Below are positions 34,516-45,438 of a stretch of 64,000 bases of DNA, piece after piece. Below the pieces are notes generated by a model that worked only from the letters and a program-made list of their open reading frames with translations, was not told the DNA's origin and did not search any database. How positions within the stretch are numbered: position 1 is the first letter of the stretch; the number at the start of each line of letters is the position of its first letter. The stretch comes from Isoetes taiwanensis (Eukaryota > Streptophyta > Lycopodiopsida > Isoetales > Isoetaceae), in NCBI GenBank assembly GCA_021234155.1, contig JAJEKV010000002.1:7271046-7335045 (forward strand), read 5' to 3'. The position numbers and the translations under genes were made by a program.

Positions 34516-34672
34516 GGGAAAATACCCTGCTCAGGTTTTCCGAGGGCAATTTGCTCAGGGGCGCCGCCAGCGGTGGCGGACGCACTCAATGCTCCTCCAC
34601 TCGTGCGCCGCCACCGCTGGCAGCGGCGCCTCACAAATTACCCCCCGGAAAACCCTCGAGTGGTATTTTCCC
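34516..34672. repeat. 157-bp foldback with about 64-bp arms
   Basis: Left arm 34516-34579 and right arm 34608-34672 are near-perfect inverted repeats, from GGGAAAATACC at the outer end to CAGCGGTGGCGG next to a 28-nt loop. Either a small foldback element or a hairpin RNA locus. No target duplication is evident. Confidence 0.8.
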
Positions 34673-35930
34673 TTATACTTAAGACATGAACAAATTTGAA
34701 GAGGTTTGTTCCACTTCTAATCATAATACAAACATGCCCTTTCACAAGGTAAAGATGTGTATAAACATCTTGTTACAGCCCACAGAGACCCCTTTTTATA
34801 GTTAACGGGTAGCAGCTGATAACCATGTGATATAGAACTTGATGTAACCATGTTAGCAAGCTGAAGCTTGCAAGCATCTTAGTGAGATAGTCTTATATCG
34901 GATGCCCAATTTCTTTTTAGTTGTTAAGATCCCAATGCATATAGCTTCAATGCCTTAACATCTTTAGATGCCATTAGGCATATCATATGTCATCTAAGTT
35001 GTAACACCCCTAGCCTGAGCAATCCAAGGTACCCCTAAACCTTCGCACTAAGGTAGATATGGCCAACCAATAATTCTAGGCCAATCATCACCTTGAAACA
35101 TTGAACTGCATGCCAAACATTAGAATGCATGCACCCTCACCATAACAGTCTACCTTCTACATTCCAAATAGGAATTCATTTATATCAATGTCTTCTAACA
35201 TGCATATCATTGGGGGTTATGATTTAATGTTATTATAGACCTTAGAACGATTTATCGTTACATTGTCTTGTGCTGACATCATGCCACTGATGTGGCATTA
35301 CTACGAATGACTTGACATACTCATATAAATCATAGTCATTTCGAGACTCATAAGTTAGCTAGAGTCATCAATGCATCTGCCTTGCATTTTGTATTCCTTT
35401 ACTCATATTTACGTCTGGTACAACATGGGAGTTATTAACCTATTACTTTGACTTCTATTCATCTTCTAGCCCTATGCATTCAAAATTACGAGCCTGTGTA
35501 CACCATTAGGTTCCCGTACATGTGATTCAAGAGAGGATCACATTTGAGATAGAATTTTTGGTGTTCAAGATACCGTGGCAGCTTCTAAGAAGTGAATATT
35601 ATTTGCCAACCAGCCAGGGACTACCATTCAGTACCCTTTAACTCCATGCCCTCGAGTTTCATCCCAATATCCTTCGACATTTATTTTAAATGCCAAAGAG
35701 GATATTTTCCGTCATATACTCTGCAGATTATATAGACTACACATTTGAGCCGGACTCCCAACCCTTTAGTGATAAATTTGGCTTCACTTGCCTCTCTCCC
35801 CTCGTGTAGCTGCCTAGACCAAACCACCAAACTATATATGGTGCGCATATATAGTACATCTTTTTCGTGAGTGTATGTCAACATACATGCTAGAACTTTG
35901 CTTTAAATTAGTTAACACATCAAGCTTAGT
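34673..35930. other. Unassigned intergenic DNA, possible LTR piece
   Basis: TGTAACACCCCTAGCC at about 35000 looks like a gypsy LTR start, but no partner or internal region is attached. No gene seen. Confidence 0.35.
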
Positions 35931-37380
35931 AGTCCCCGCCACTCAACGGTTGACCATATCTTTACACTGCGGGCACTGATGTATTGCTGCTTTGTGGACT
36001 TCGCGAAGGCTTTCGATACGGTCCCCCGGGAAAAGCTATGGGCTAGATCACACAATCAACTGGGGCCACGCTCAGGTAAAATGCCATATGCGTTGTATGA
36101 GAGTTGTTTTTGGTGAGGATCCGATGAGCCAAGCATTCACCAGTAGTATCGGCGTCCCGCAGGGCTGCCCCCTCTCACCAACACTTTTTGGCCTCTACAT
36201 TGACCAGTTAGAGCCCTGGCTTCTCGAAAGCATGGGGGATGGCATATAGCTTTGCGGGCCATCCAGCCGGCCATCTATGGGGCGATGTTGACCTTCTCGC
36301 CCACACCCCAGAAGCTATGCAGTCTCATCTGGATGCCCTAGACACATTCTGCCAGGCTACAGACATATGCGCGTGAATCTGGCCAAGACCAGGGTGGTTC
36401 TCATATCCTCTTCACGCCACCCCACGCCTCTTGCACTCACATATCGAGGGGCGGCTGGAGGTCACGCCCATGACCTACAAGTACCTAGGGGTGGAGTTCC
36501 CCTCCTCGCTTCGGTTGGGGAGACGTCCATAAAACTGCGGGTGTGCAGTGGAAGGCTTTATGCCATGTAGAACAACAAGTACCAGCAGACTCTATGATTG
36601 GGGCCATCGGTCACATCGACCCGGGCACCTTTGGTCGAGCTCGGTCCTTCTCAGATGGGGTCGAGGTTTGGGGCCCGGTCGTCTCTTTGGCGACTGGAAT
36701 GACTTGGAGCAAGTGCGAAGGCATTTTGGCACGGGCTCTTGGGGTGAAACCTTGGGCCCCCTATCGATCGGTCTAGCTGAAACCGGATTTTGCGCCGAGG
36801 CAGCCCTTGATAGACACATTGTCTATTATCGAAAAGTGGTTAATATGGGTGATGCCCCGCCCCCGACTTCTGCTTGCGGGTAATGGACCCGCGGCAGTAT
36901 TCGGGCCCTGAGGGGGGTAAGAGAGATCGATGGTTCGCCAGATGGAGCGTCGCGAGAATGCATCGCGCGCAGGTGGACACGCAGGCCGATCGTGGATAAA
37001 GATGCGGGAATACCTCGACGCTTGCTTCCTTGGCAAGCTCGGGACCCGGACCTAGAAAGGCGTTAAAGCGACCCATTACAAGGATCACATCAACCCCGCA
37101 TTGGCTCGGGGCCCGCAGCTCTACCTGCGTTCCCAGCTGCCCCTGAAGAAGCGCAGGCTCATTGCCTCCATTCGCACAGGTGCTCACCATCTCCGCATTG
37201 AGACGGGCAGGTGGATTGGGGAGCCCCGCCAGGACAGGCTTTGTCAGTGCTGTCAAACGAGTACCATTGAGGATGAGTCTCACACTTTCCAGAGTTGCCC
37301 AGCATTCAGTCAGATTCGGGCCAGATACGTTCCCTTAGTAAGGCCGGACTTGCCCCTACATTTGCTGATGAACACACCAT
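35930..37380 (+). mobile_element. LINE fragment, 5' truncated, cut off by a gypsy LTR
   Basis: Non-LTR reverse transcriptase pieces in several frames: FVDFAKAFDTVPREKLW (about 35992), GVPQGCPLSPTLFGLYIDQL (36150-36213), and a C-terminal zinc-binding tail RTGAHHLRIETGRW then RLCQCCQ with ESHTFQSCPAF (37160-37310). Multiple frameshifts and deletions, including loss of the segment before the first motif. The match ends exactly where the gypsy LTR begins at 37381, so the gypsy element inserted into it or next to it later. Confidence 0.8.
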
Positions 37381-39241
37381 TGTTGACCCTAAACCTGGCT
37401 TAAAGGTCAACCACAAGGAACCAATTCAAGTTTTCACTCAAATTGGGGTTAGAACCTCCAGATCACTTGAGGTGATCAGTCTATGCAAGGAAATCCCAAA
37501 AACAAGTTCAAAAAGTTCGAGTTCTATACCTTTCCCATTTCCAAAAAATAGTACCTTTGCCAAAACAAATGTGGTGTCGAGATGCAGATAGACTTGGTCA
37601 AAAAAGTGGTAGTTAACCAACAGTAAAACCTCTGACCAAGTCAGAGACTTAATCTGTGAGTTATTCGAGCTCAAAGTGGGGTCAAATTTTGGTCAATAGA
37701 GGTCAAATGTAGAAAACAGTGATCAGAAATTGAGATTTGGAGTTGCCAATCATCTTTTTGAGAAATTCCAAAATAGATAGGTTGCAGTAATGCTAGGGAA
37801 GAGGGGCAATCAATCAAATTTTCATTTGGATATGTAAAAGTATTTTTTTGTGGCTAGATTTGGCAAAATACAGTCAAAACTGTCCAAACCCGAGAGCAAT
37901 TTTTTTGAATTTGAGCTATACTTGGTTTTTTTGAATGATTCCAACTCCTTTGGACTACACAGGCTCTAAGGATAGATGGCAAGTGGTCCAAAGGAATAGA
38001 AAAACACACTATAATTTTCTGTAGAATATTTTGTAGCAAGAATTGTAGAATAATATATCAGAGATGGATTTGACAACTTGGCAATCGATTTGAATTGATA
38101 TGGAGGTAAATATATAATGATAACATAATATAAGGATGCTTCATAGCTTTAAATCACAGGAAAATAATCTTCTCAAGTCAATAAATAATTTTTGAAGGTA
38201 ATGTCAACCAGATCTTGTGGATCCAATTGAGGAGAGCTCAAGAACTTCAAGGATCGATCGGATCTTGCTCAAGAATGATCAATGTAGGATCTGAATATAC
38301 GGGCCTTCAAATTTTTCTCGTCTTCGTTTTCCCATGTATATAGATTTAGATTTTAATGATTTTAGGCATCTTAGAGCTTAAATTTAGGCTTGATTGGATG
38401 CTTAGGGGCGGGAATACGTAAATAGGTAGTTTTCGAGTCCAAGGCTTCCATTCCGCGTGATTCGAGCAGGTTTTTCAATTTTAGGGTTCTCCATTGTATT
38501 TTTCCGAGTTTCGCGATCACGGTGGTCGTATTTTTGGGATTATAAACCGGGGAATATGTCAGTATTTAGCTATTTAGAAATGTTAGGCCATGGTTTCGAA
38601 AGGTGCCTTATAAAATAATTAGATAGGTAGATCAATTGAGGAGATGGCAACCCTAATTTTTGAGGAATATGCTAGGCTTAGATACCATGCATTGGGATAT
38701 TCCATGGGTAGCATGAATATTTAAGGCACAATGGTGGACAAAGCAAAGTGGTCATAAAATTCCAAGCTAGAAATGGACTAAGGGTATCTATGAAGGTGTG
38801 ATAAGAGTGGAAAAAGGGATATGAAATAAGGAGGCAAAAAGAGTTAGGCAATCAAGATGTGATTTGGCAAAAAAATGAACAAGGGAAAATATAAGCATAA
38901 GAGGAATATGACTAGGGAAATGGGGGTAAGAATATGGATAAAAATGACTAGGAGGTGGAATCTAATGCCATGGGATCTTCCAAACTTTTAACTTCCAATC
39001 TTCAAAAATTGTCTTCCAAACTTCATAACCCAGAATCTTCTAGAGCATATTCTTGACTAAGCACTTTGACCTTAAATAAAGTACCTCTTGTGAGTCTTGA
39101 ACCTTGAACACTTGTTGACTTGTAAAATGAACATCCTTTGACCTTCATATCAATGTTGACTACCAAGTCCTCTCTTGACTTAGCCTTCCTAACTTCAACA
39201 AATAAACCATTCAATTAGTATGTTGCCCTTTGGGGGCAACA
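37381..39241 (-). repeat. Left LTR (3' LTR) of the Tat-like element
   Basis: Plus-strand start TGTTGACCCTAAACC; likely inner end ACA at 39241 inside the palindrome TGTTGCCCTTTGGGGGCAACA (39221-39241), giving about 1.86 kb with TG...CA ends. The first 1135 bp pair with 45439-47207. The inner boundary is inferred. Confidence 0.7.
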
Positions 39242-39329
39242 TCTTGCCAAAACAAAAGAATGGCTGGTCCCCTCAGCCATAAAGAGTCTTCAATCTTGTA
39301 CCAAGGTGCTTGAGTGAGAATCATGGTAG

Positions 39330-39490
39330 AGAGGGAGTGTGATGTGTAAATGTTAATGGAGTAGAAATGAATGTGGTGGGGGGGGAATGTGAATGGGATA
39401 TGATATGTGAAAAAGAATGGGAATGAGTGTTAATATGATGGGAAAGTGATGGAAATGGAGTGTATGGGGGGAAGAAAAATGTGAAAATGT
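39330..39490. other. Cytosine-poor, purine-rich tract
   Basis: About 120 bases almost without C on the plus strand, just inside the 3' LTR. On the element's own strand this is a pyrimidine tract in the 3' untranslated region. Confidence 0.5.
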
Positions 39491-39540
39491 TGAGGTCTCG
39501 CCAAAACAAAAGAATATGTGTCTCCTTAATATCTTCAAGA

Positions 39541-39870
39541 GCAACTCTGCTAGGGTGGTGAAGCTGAATTGCAGAGTGCTTCCTCTCTGGGGAAATGAAC
39601 AACAAGAATAAGAGGTTTAGATGGATGGCAGGGCTACTTATGGCAGATGAATAAAGATGAGAAAAGGGTGCACCTGTCATGGAAACACACAAACTAGTTA
39701 GTCTTAATAACTTGCAACTCTGCTGTGGTGGTGGAGCTGAATTTGCAGAGTGCACATTTGGGGAGATAAAAATAAAAGAGCATGGCTGAATGGAGGGCAA
39801 GACCACACTGAGACAGATGAATTAAGATGGAAAAAGGGTGCTCCTGCAAATGACACTTGGCAGTTAATAA
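39541..39870. repeat. Tandem duplication of about 170 bp in the element's 3' region
   Basis: Two diverged copies starting GCAACTCTGCT (39541 and 39713), each with GAGCTGAATTTGCAGAGTGC-type and GATGAAT-AAGATG segments. Non-coding. Confidence 0.65.
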
Positions 39871-40226
39871 AAATCCTTGTCCTGAGACTATTTGATAGCT
39901 CATCCTTCATACTGGCTAATCTGCAAACATAAACTTAATGAAGACATTAGTTCTAAATTTAAGGCAAAGTGAAATCCAATCTATCTAACATCTAAATTTA
40001 ATTCTAACTTGTTTAAATTCTAGAGCATAAAAAGGGACAAGCAAATGTGTTGATCCCAGTACCTCTTCAAATGAATAGTGTTGATGGGATTTGGGAGTGA
40101 CAAACCTGAAGTTAATTCCTTTAGCCAATATGAATTGGTGCCTGCAGGTTCCAACACTTCATAGGGACCCTCCCAAAGATTCTCAAACTTACTGGCTGAA
40201 TCCTCTCTTGATTTATTCCATTTGAA

Positions 40227-41091
40227 CTAATTCTCCGGTCTTGAAGGTCCCTTGTATTTTATGAGCAGCTTTGAAAGCATCCAAATCCTTGGCTTTTTAA
40301 GCAAATTAGCATTCTCGGCTTCCATCCTATATTCTTCTAAATGCAAAAGGGCATCCAAGTCTTTCCCCGCAAAGGCATACTCAAAAGCAAAACACAACTT
40401 ATGAGCTAACCTCGGAGATGGAAGCTCAAGCTCTTGGAAGCACAGCTTCAATGCCATAAACCAAGTTAAAGGGGTATGAGTGGTTGCTGCTTTGATGGTG
40501 ACTCTATAAGCCCATAGGGCATCCACTAATTTAACATGCCAATCCTTTTGATTATCATCCACTTGTTTTTCTGCAAAATACCCTTCAAAACTTTGTTAGT
40601 AGCTTACCTTGACCATTACCTTGGGGATAGTAAGAAGAACTCTTGGTATGTTTGACTTTAAGAATGGTCAATAAATTAGCAATAACTTCATTCACAAAAG
40701 GAGTACCTCTATCGAATGTAATTGTAAAGGAATACCAAACCGTGCACAAATGTACTCATGTAAGAACTTTTTGTTGTAAGGGCATTAGCTTTGTCTCAAA
40801 GGAATTACCTCTGCCCATTTGGTAAAATAATCAGAGCTACAATAATGTGTTGATGTTGCCCCAAGCGTAAGAGGGGTTAATAGGACCAATATAATCTAAT
40901 CCCCAAATTTGGAAGGGTCCTGGAGAAATTATGGGGTTTAGTGCAGCTGGGATAAGGATCCTCTTGCCAAATATTTGGCACTTGTGGCAAGATTTTATAG
41001 CAGTATAACAATCTTTAAATATTGTAGGCCAATAGTATCTGACGACGAGAATTTTCTTGGCGTAGTATCTCCAACAAAATGGCCTCCACAT
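40227..41091 (-). pseudogene. Integrase, Tat-like element
   Basis: N-terminal zinc region (RYYWPTIFKDCYTAIKSCHKC, 40960-41060) followed by WGLDYIGPINPS, the start of the catalytic core with its first Asp. The core is then interrupted; the far part resumes at 40562 (WHVKLVDALWAYRVTIK, 'PLTWFMALK'). Integrase inserts the cDNA copy into the host genome. The middle of the core with the second Asp is not readable. Confidence 0.75.
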
Positions 41092-41242
41092 ATTCCTTCA
41101 TGCATTTCTTTAATGATCAAGGCGATTCTTCTTCATTGACACACCTCAATAATAGTCCATCCCTGTTGACTTTACATAAAACATCATTAATCATTTTGAA
41201 CCGCCTACACTTTTCTTTAAATCTCCTTTCTTTGGCTTGAGG

Positions 41243-41886
41243 TCAATCCCCGAGGGCATCTCCTTGAATTGTAGAAAGTTCTTTATAGGTAGCTGCCAAT
41301 CTGTTGGCCCCGCTCATCATCATCACACTTTGTAAATAAGCTAAGGCATCCACAAAATCAACAACTTCCACTACATCCTCATGGTCAAAGAAAATATAAG
41401 GTAAATAGAGACTGGGACTCTTTACTTGATGTAACTCTTTTATAGAAATATCAAAGGTTTGTAACTTGCAAGCCCACCTTTGAATTTTTGGTTTTAGAGG
41501 TAGCCTTACCAAATAACAAACTGTTGGATTTTGCTTCATATAAACTTGAACTGAACTCTTCAATAATAAATGACCTTGTCTCATCAATGAGAAACATGAG
41601 AGCAAAAAGACACTCTTCTCCATTACGGTGTATTTTTTTCTTCAGTTGAACTCCATTGTTTCTTTGGCAAAAGCTATGGTGTGCTTGTCCTGAGAATAGC
41701 TAAGCCTATGGCCTTTTTAGTAATAGTAATGTAGACCTCAAATGGCTTGGCCAAATCTGGTTTTTTTAGAAGAGTTGCTTCACAAATGGACTTTATAAGC
41801 AACTCAAAAGACTCTTGGCAATCTGATGACCATGTGACAGGAACATACTTACTCTCAGATTTGGAAATCCTGCCTATTCTTGTCAA
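41243..41886 (-). pseudogene. RT connection and gypsy-type RNase H, degenerate
   Basis: TWSSDCQESFELLIKSICEA and PFEVYITITKKAIGLAIL mark the thumb/connection and the start of the usual gypsy RNase H, where the catalytic Asp of the family (DAS) has become Thr (TIT). The later piece holds QRWACKLQTFDISIKELH. Broken by stops near 41650. Loss of the active site in this domain fits lineages that rely on a second RNase H. Confidence 0.7.
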
Positions 41887-42512
41887 CTTATAATGTGAGC
41901 AAAATTAGGAATATACATCCTAAGAAAACTAGTCATGCCAATAAAACTTTTGACCTGCTTCAGGTTTTTGGGGGGCACCAGTTTTTTGAGAGCTTCAACC
42001 TTTTCTTGTGCCACACAGATACCATTGTTGGATACCTCGTGTCCCAAAAGTTGTCCTTTGGATGCAAAAAAAATACATTTCTTTGGATTAAGGTTGACTC
42101 CAGATTCCCTACACAAAGAACATATTTTTGCCAACAATTCCAAATGATTAGTAGGGTGAGATCCTAAACAAAGGTCATCCAAATAAACTCTAAATTCTTG
42201 AGGAGACATAGGCCTAAAAATAACATCCATGGCTCTCTGGAAAGTAGCAGGTGCATTCATTAGTCCAAAAGGCATTCTTTTCATTGCATAAGTTCCCCAA
42301 GGGGTGATAAAAGAGGTCTTGGGTTGGTCTTCTTCTTTAATACTAATCTGATTAAATCCCGAGAAGCCATCTAAAAATGAATACACCTCTTTACCTGCTA
42401 CAGCATATAAGATTTCTTCTAAAAAGGGCAAAGGGTAACAATCTTTGATGGTAGCTTTGTTGAGGTCTCGATAGTCAATGCAAATTCTTAAAGCACCACT
42501 TTTCTTCTCCAC
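41883..42512 (-). pseudogene. Reverse transcriptase, Tat-like element
   Basis: Open for 209 codons: RICIDYRDLNKATIKDCYPLP, FLDGFSGFNQI, SFITPWGTYAMKRMPFGLMN-type motif, and the catalytic YLDD box (FRVYLDDLCLGS), then VKSFIGMTSFLRMYIPNF. Ty3/gypsy type. The upstream fingers continue beyond 42512 only after a frame change. Confidence 0.85.
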
Positions 42513-42930
42513 AGGAACAATACAAGATACCCATTCGGATTAATAATTTCGATAATAACACGTGATCCAACATCTTATCCAATTCATCTTTAATTAGTCC
42601 CATTAATGAAGCATTAATCCTTCTTAATTTTTGAAAACGGGTTTACAACCTTCTTTAATCTTAATTTCAAATTGACATACATCGGGTTTGATACCCGATA
42701 GCTCCGAATAATCCCAAGCAAATACATCTTTCCTTTCTTCAAAAACACTTGTATGTTCTCTTTGTTTTGATATTCAATCAAATCCCCAACAAACAAGGTT
42801 CGAGTCTTACCATTCTTAGTGATTACAATCTCTTGGTCTCCTTTTTTTACGATGCATCAATGGTCAAAATAGGACAGAGTGCTTTTACCTCATTGTCATC
42901 AAGATCATCTTCGAGGGATAGCTCCCTGAG

Positions 42931-43377
42931 TTAAGTGTGACATGAGAGTCTCCCTACACAAGGCATCAGCTTCAAAATTTGTTCTCTCGGGGATATGAGT
43001 GATTTCCCATGAAGCAAAAGCTCGAGAGCACTCCCATTGCTTGATTCTTCAAGAGCTCCATATCTGCATTTTTTGTTTGATAGTCTCCACGAAACTTGTC
43101 TGCAGATTAATTGTGAATCACCATAAATGTGAATATTGGCAATATTCATAGATTTAGCTTCCTGGAGACCTGCAATCAAGGCTTTATATTCTGCCACATT
43201 AGAAGTGACTCGAGGAAAGATCCTTCCTACTTTAGCTAAAAGTTTGTGAGAAGAGTCTTTCAAAATAGCAACAGATGATGCAACATTTAATTTTTTAGAG
43301 ATTCCTCCATCAAACCATAAGAACCCTGTTGGTCCTTGTATGCTGGGAGGTGCACTTTCCATAATAAGGGGAACCAT
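42931..43377 (-). pseudogene. Archaeal-type RNase H located upstream of the RT
   Basis: WFDGGISKKLNVASSVAIL (first catalytic Asp), SNVAEYKALIAGL (Glu), IHIYGDSQLICRQV (second Asp) and, after a one-frame shift, NFEADALCRETL (last Asp). All four acidic positions are present. This type degrades the RNA strand during cDNA synthesis and was acquired by Tat/Ogre-group plant elements from cellular RNase H. In the Tat elements I know it lies after the RT; here it is between protease and RT. Confidence 0.8.
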
Positions 43378-43490
43378 TTCATATTTTCTTGGTTTTGTAT
43401 TTTTTTATCATGTAAGATCCCAAAGGTTCTTCAATTAGCATTTCTTTAATAAAATGTACCTCTTCCTTGGAGTCATAGGAGCCCTCTTGG

Positions 43491-43832
43491 TTATAAATTG
43501 TAGCAGTCTGAGAGCCATTGGAGATGGTACATCTCCCTTGAGACCAGTGACTGCCCTTTGGCATCCACGGTGGCTAACCATCTCCTTCCCAAAAGTAAGT
43601 CATAAATATCAGATTCATCTCCTATATCTTCAAAAGCCACCACAATAAAGTTAGCAGCTACAGTTATGCCTTCTGTATTAACAGGCACCTTAGTCACCAC
43701 ACCAATAGGAGAAATCTTAGCATTATAAAAAGATTTTAATAACATAGAAGCCTTCTTATCCACCTCAAAACCACACTTCTTCATAATATGATATGGCATG
43801 ATATTTAGGGGAGAACCCCCATCAAGTAACAC
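43491..43832 (-). pseudogene. Retropepsin-like aspartic protease, Tat-like element
   Basis: Starts at LLDGGSPLNIMP, the active-site loop in DGG form rather than DTG/DSG, followed by ISPIGVVTKVPVNTEG and DLLLGRRWLATVDA, the C-terminal flap-partner motif (LLGRPWL-like). Open for 113 codons. Processes the polyprotein in active relatives. Confidence 0.78.
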
Positions 43833-43999
43833 ATTAGAAAAGGTATACCCTCCTAAAGCAGCTGAACATGTGAATGCTCAAGGGTCTTCTTCATGCTGTG
43901 CTAGAATAAGGTCAGTGGCATCAGTAAAATTCACACAAGCATTTAATACCTCACTATTGGTTTGTTGAAGTACCCTTTTCCTGTAACTAGGTGCAATCT

Positions 44000-45430
44000 T
44001 TAATAAAGTAAAGAGATCCACACTCACCTTGGAATTTTTTAAGCAAAACATCAACCTCATCAAAGTCTTGATCTTTCTTACCATATTTTTTGCCGAGGGG
44101 TGGAGCTATGATCCGAAAGCAGGTGATTCCATTGGTGGCACAGGCCCTGCAAGTAGAATGCCTACTTGGTTCAGCAAGATGTACTTGAGCTTCATTCATG
44201 CTTCTAGTTTGCACCACCATAACTTCTTTCGATTTAGGAACTTCGTAGCTTGAATAAACCTTATAGAGGTGCTTGGTTCAGCAAATCTCACAGGGGGTTT
44301 AGACTCGGTCTCTTCTTTTTCCTGTTTAGCAAAATATTCTTAACAAACACACCTAGCATCAAGATGGCCAACCTCTTTACAAAAAGAACAAACAGGACAT
44401 TCCTTTCCAAAATGGCCTTTTCTATTACATTTGGAGCACACTTGCCAATAGCATATTTCGGATGGGTGAGAATTCCTATTGCAATGAATACATTAGGGAT
44501 AAGTTTTACACTGCTCTTGCAGCCTTGAGTTCAACTAATTGTTTGGTTATTTATGCTAAGGCTTGGTAACCTTGGATAGGTCGACTTGACCTCACGCAAC
44601 TTGGGAATTGGCTTCCTCCTCTTTGGATTTCTTTTTTTCTTTTTTGTATGGCATAAACCTGGAATAGAAGGATGATGATCATAATGTGCATCGGTAGCAT
44701 CGGGGTAAAACGGGTCGAGTATGATGAGAAGCATAATGCTTATCGTGCAAAGTAGAGAGCATCGGGTCGATCGAGTGGTTTTGGCAAAGACTTTGTAAAT
44801 GGAATCAAACCCTTGGCCTGACTTGGATTTTGAGAAACTTTCTTTGGATATCTGGTCTTCTTTTTGAGACCATTGATAAAGGCGATAACTAAAAACGAGT
44901 TGGGATGGTGACTTGTGCTTTTTGACACCTGCTCATGAATGTACTAAACCTCTCCTTGTCTTGATTCACACTTTCTCCTCGCATGTATAGAAAAACCTTG
45001 CGGTTCATTAACCAAATCTTGTGGACCCGGCTAACTTACCAAATCTATCCGAAACTTCTTGACAAGTTCATCCCATGAAGTGGTACCCATTAACTTCTCA
45101 TAAGTTAACCAAGCTCCAGCTTCACTCTCATCTTTGAAACATTTTTCAAATTCTGAAAGCTTGCATCCTTTCTTGAAACCATAATCCCCGTAATAGTCTT
45201 CAAATATTCTCAAAAGTGGTTAGCACTCATCTTTGGAATCAAAGGTAGGCAAGGGAACAGGGGACATTCAACTCAAACTGGTATGGCATGTTTTGAAGTA
45301 AGCTAGTTGAGAAACTTGAAGGCAATGGCCTTTCTCTGCAATGATCCGATACATCAACATCTTCTAATCGCTGGAAATTTTTGCTTTGGAGCCATGAGTT
45401 CGGAGATCTAGGAAGATCTCTCAGAAGAAC
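44000..45430 (-). pseudogene. Gag with two CCHC zinc knuckles, Tat-like element
   Basis: The frame begins MAPKQK just inside the primer region (45395-45400). Recognisable capsid-type segment WLTYEKLMGTTSWDELVKKF (45040-45120). Two nucleic-acid-binding knuckles CSKCNRKGHFGKEC and CSFCKEVGHLDARC at 44349-44438. Many frame breaks separate the parts. Gag packages element RNA. Confidence 0.75.
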
Positions 45431-45438
45431 CTCCAAAA

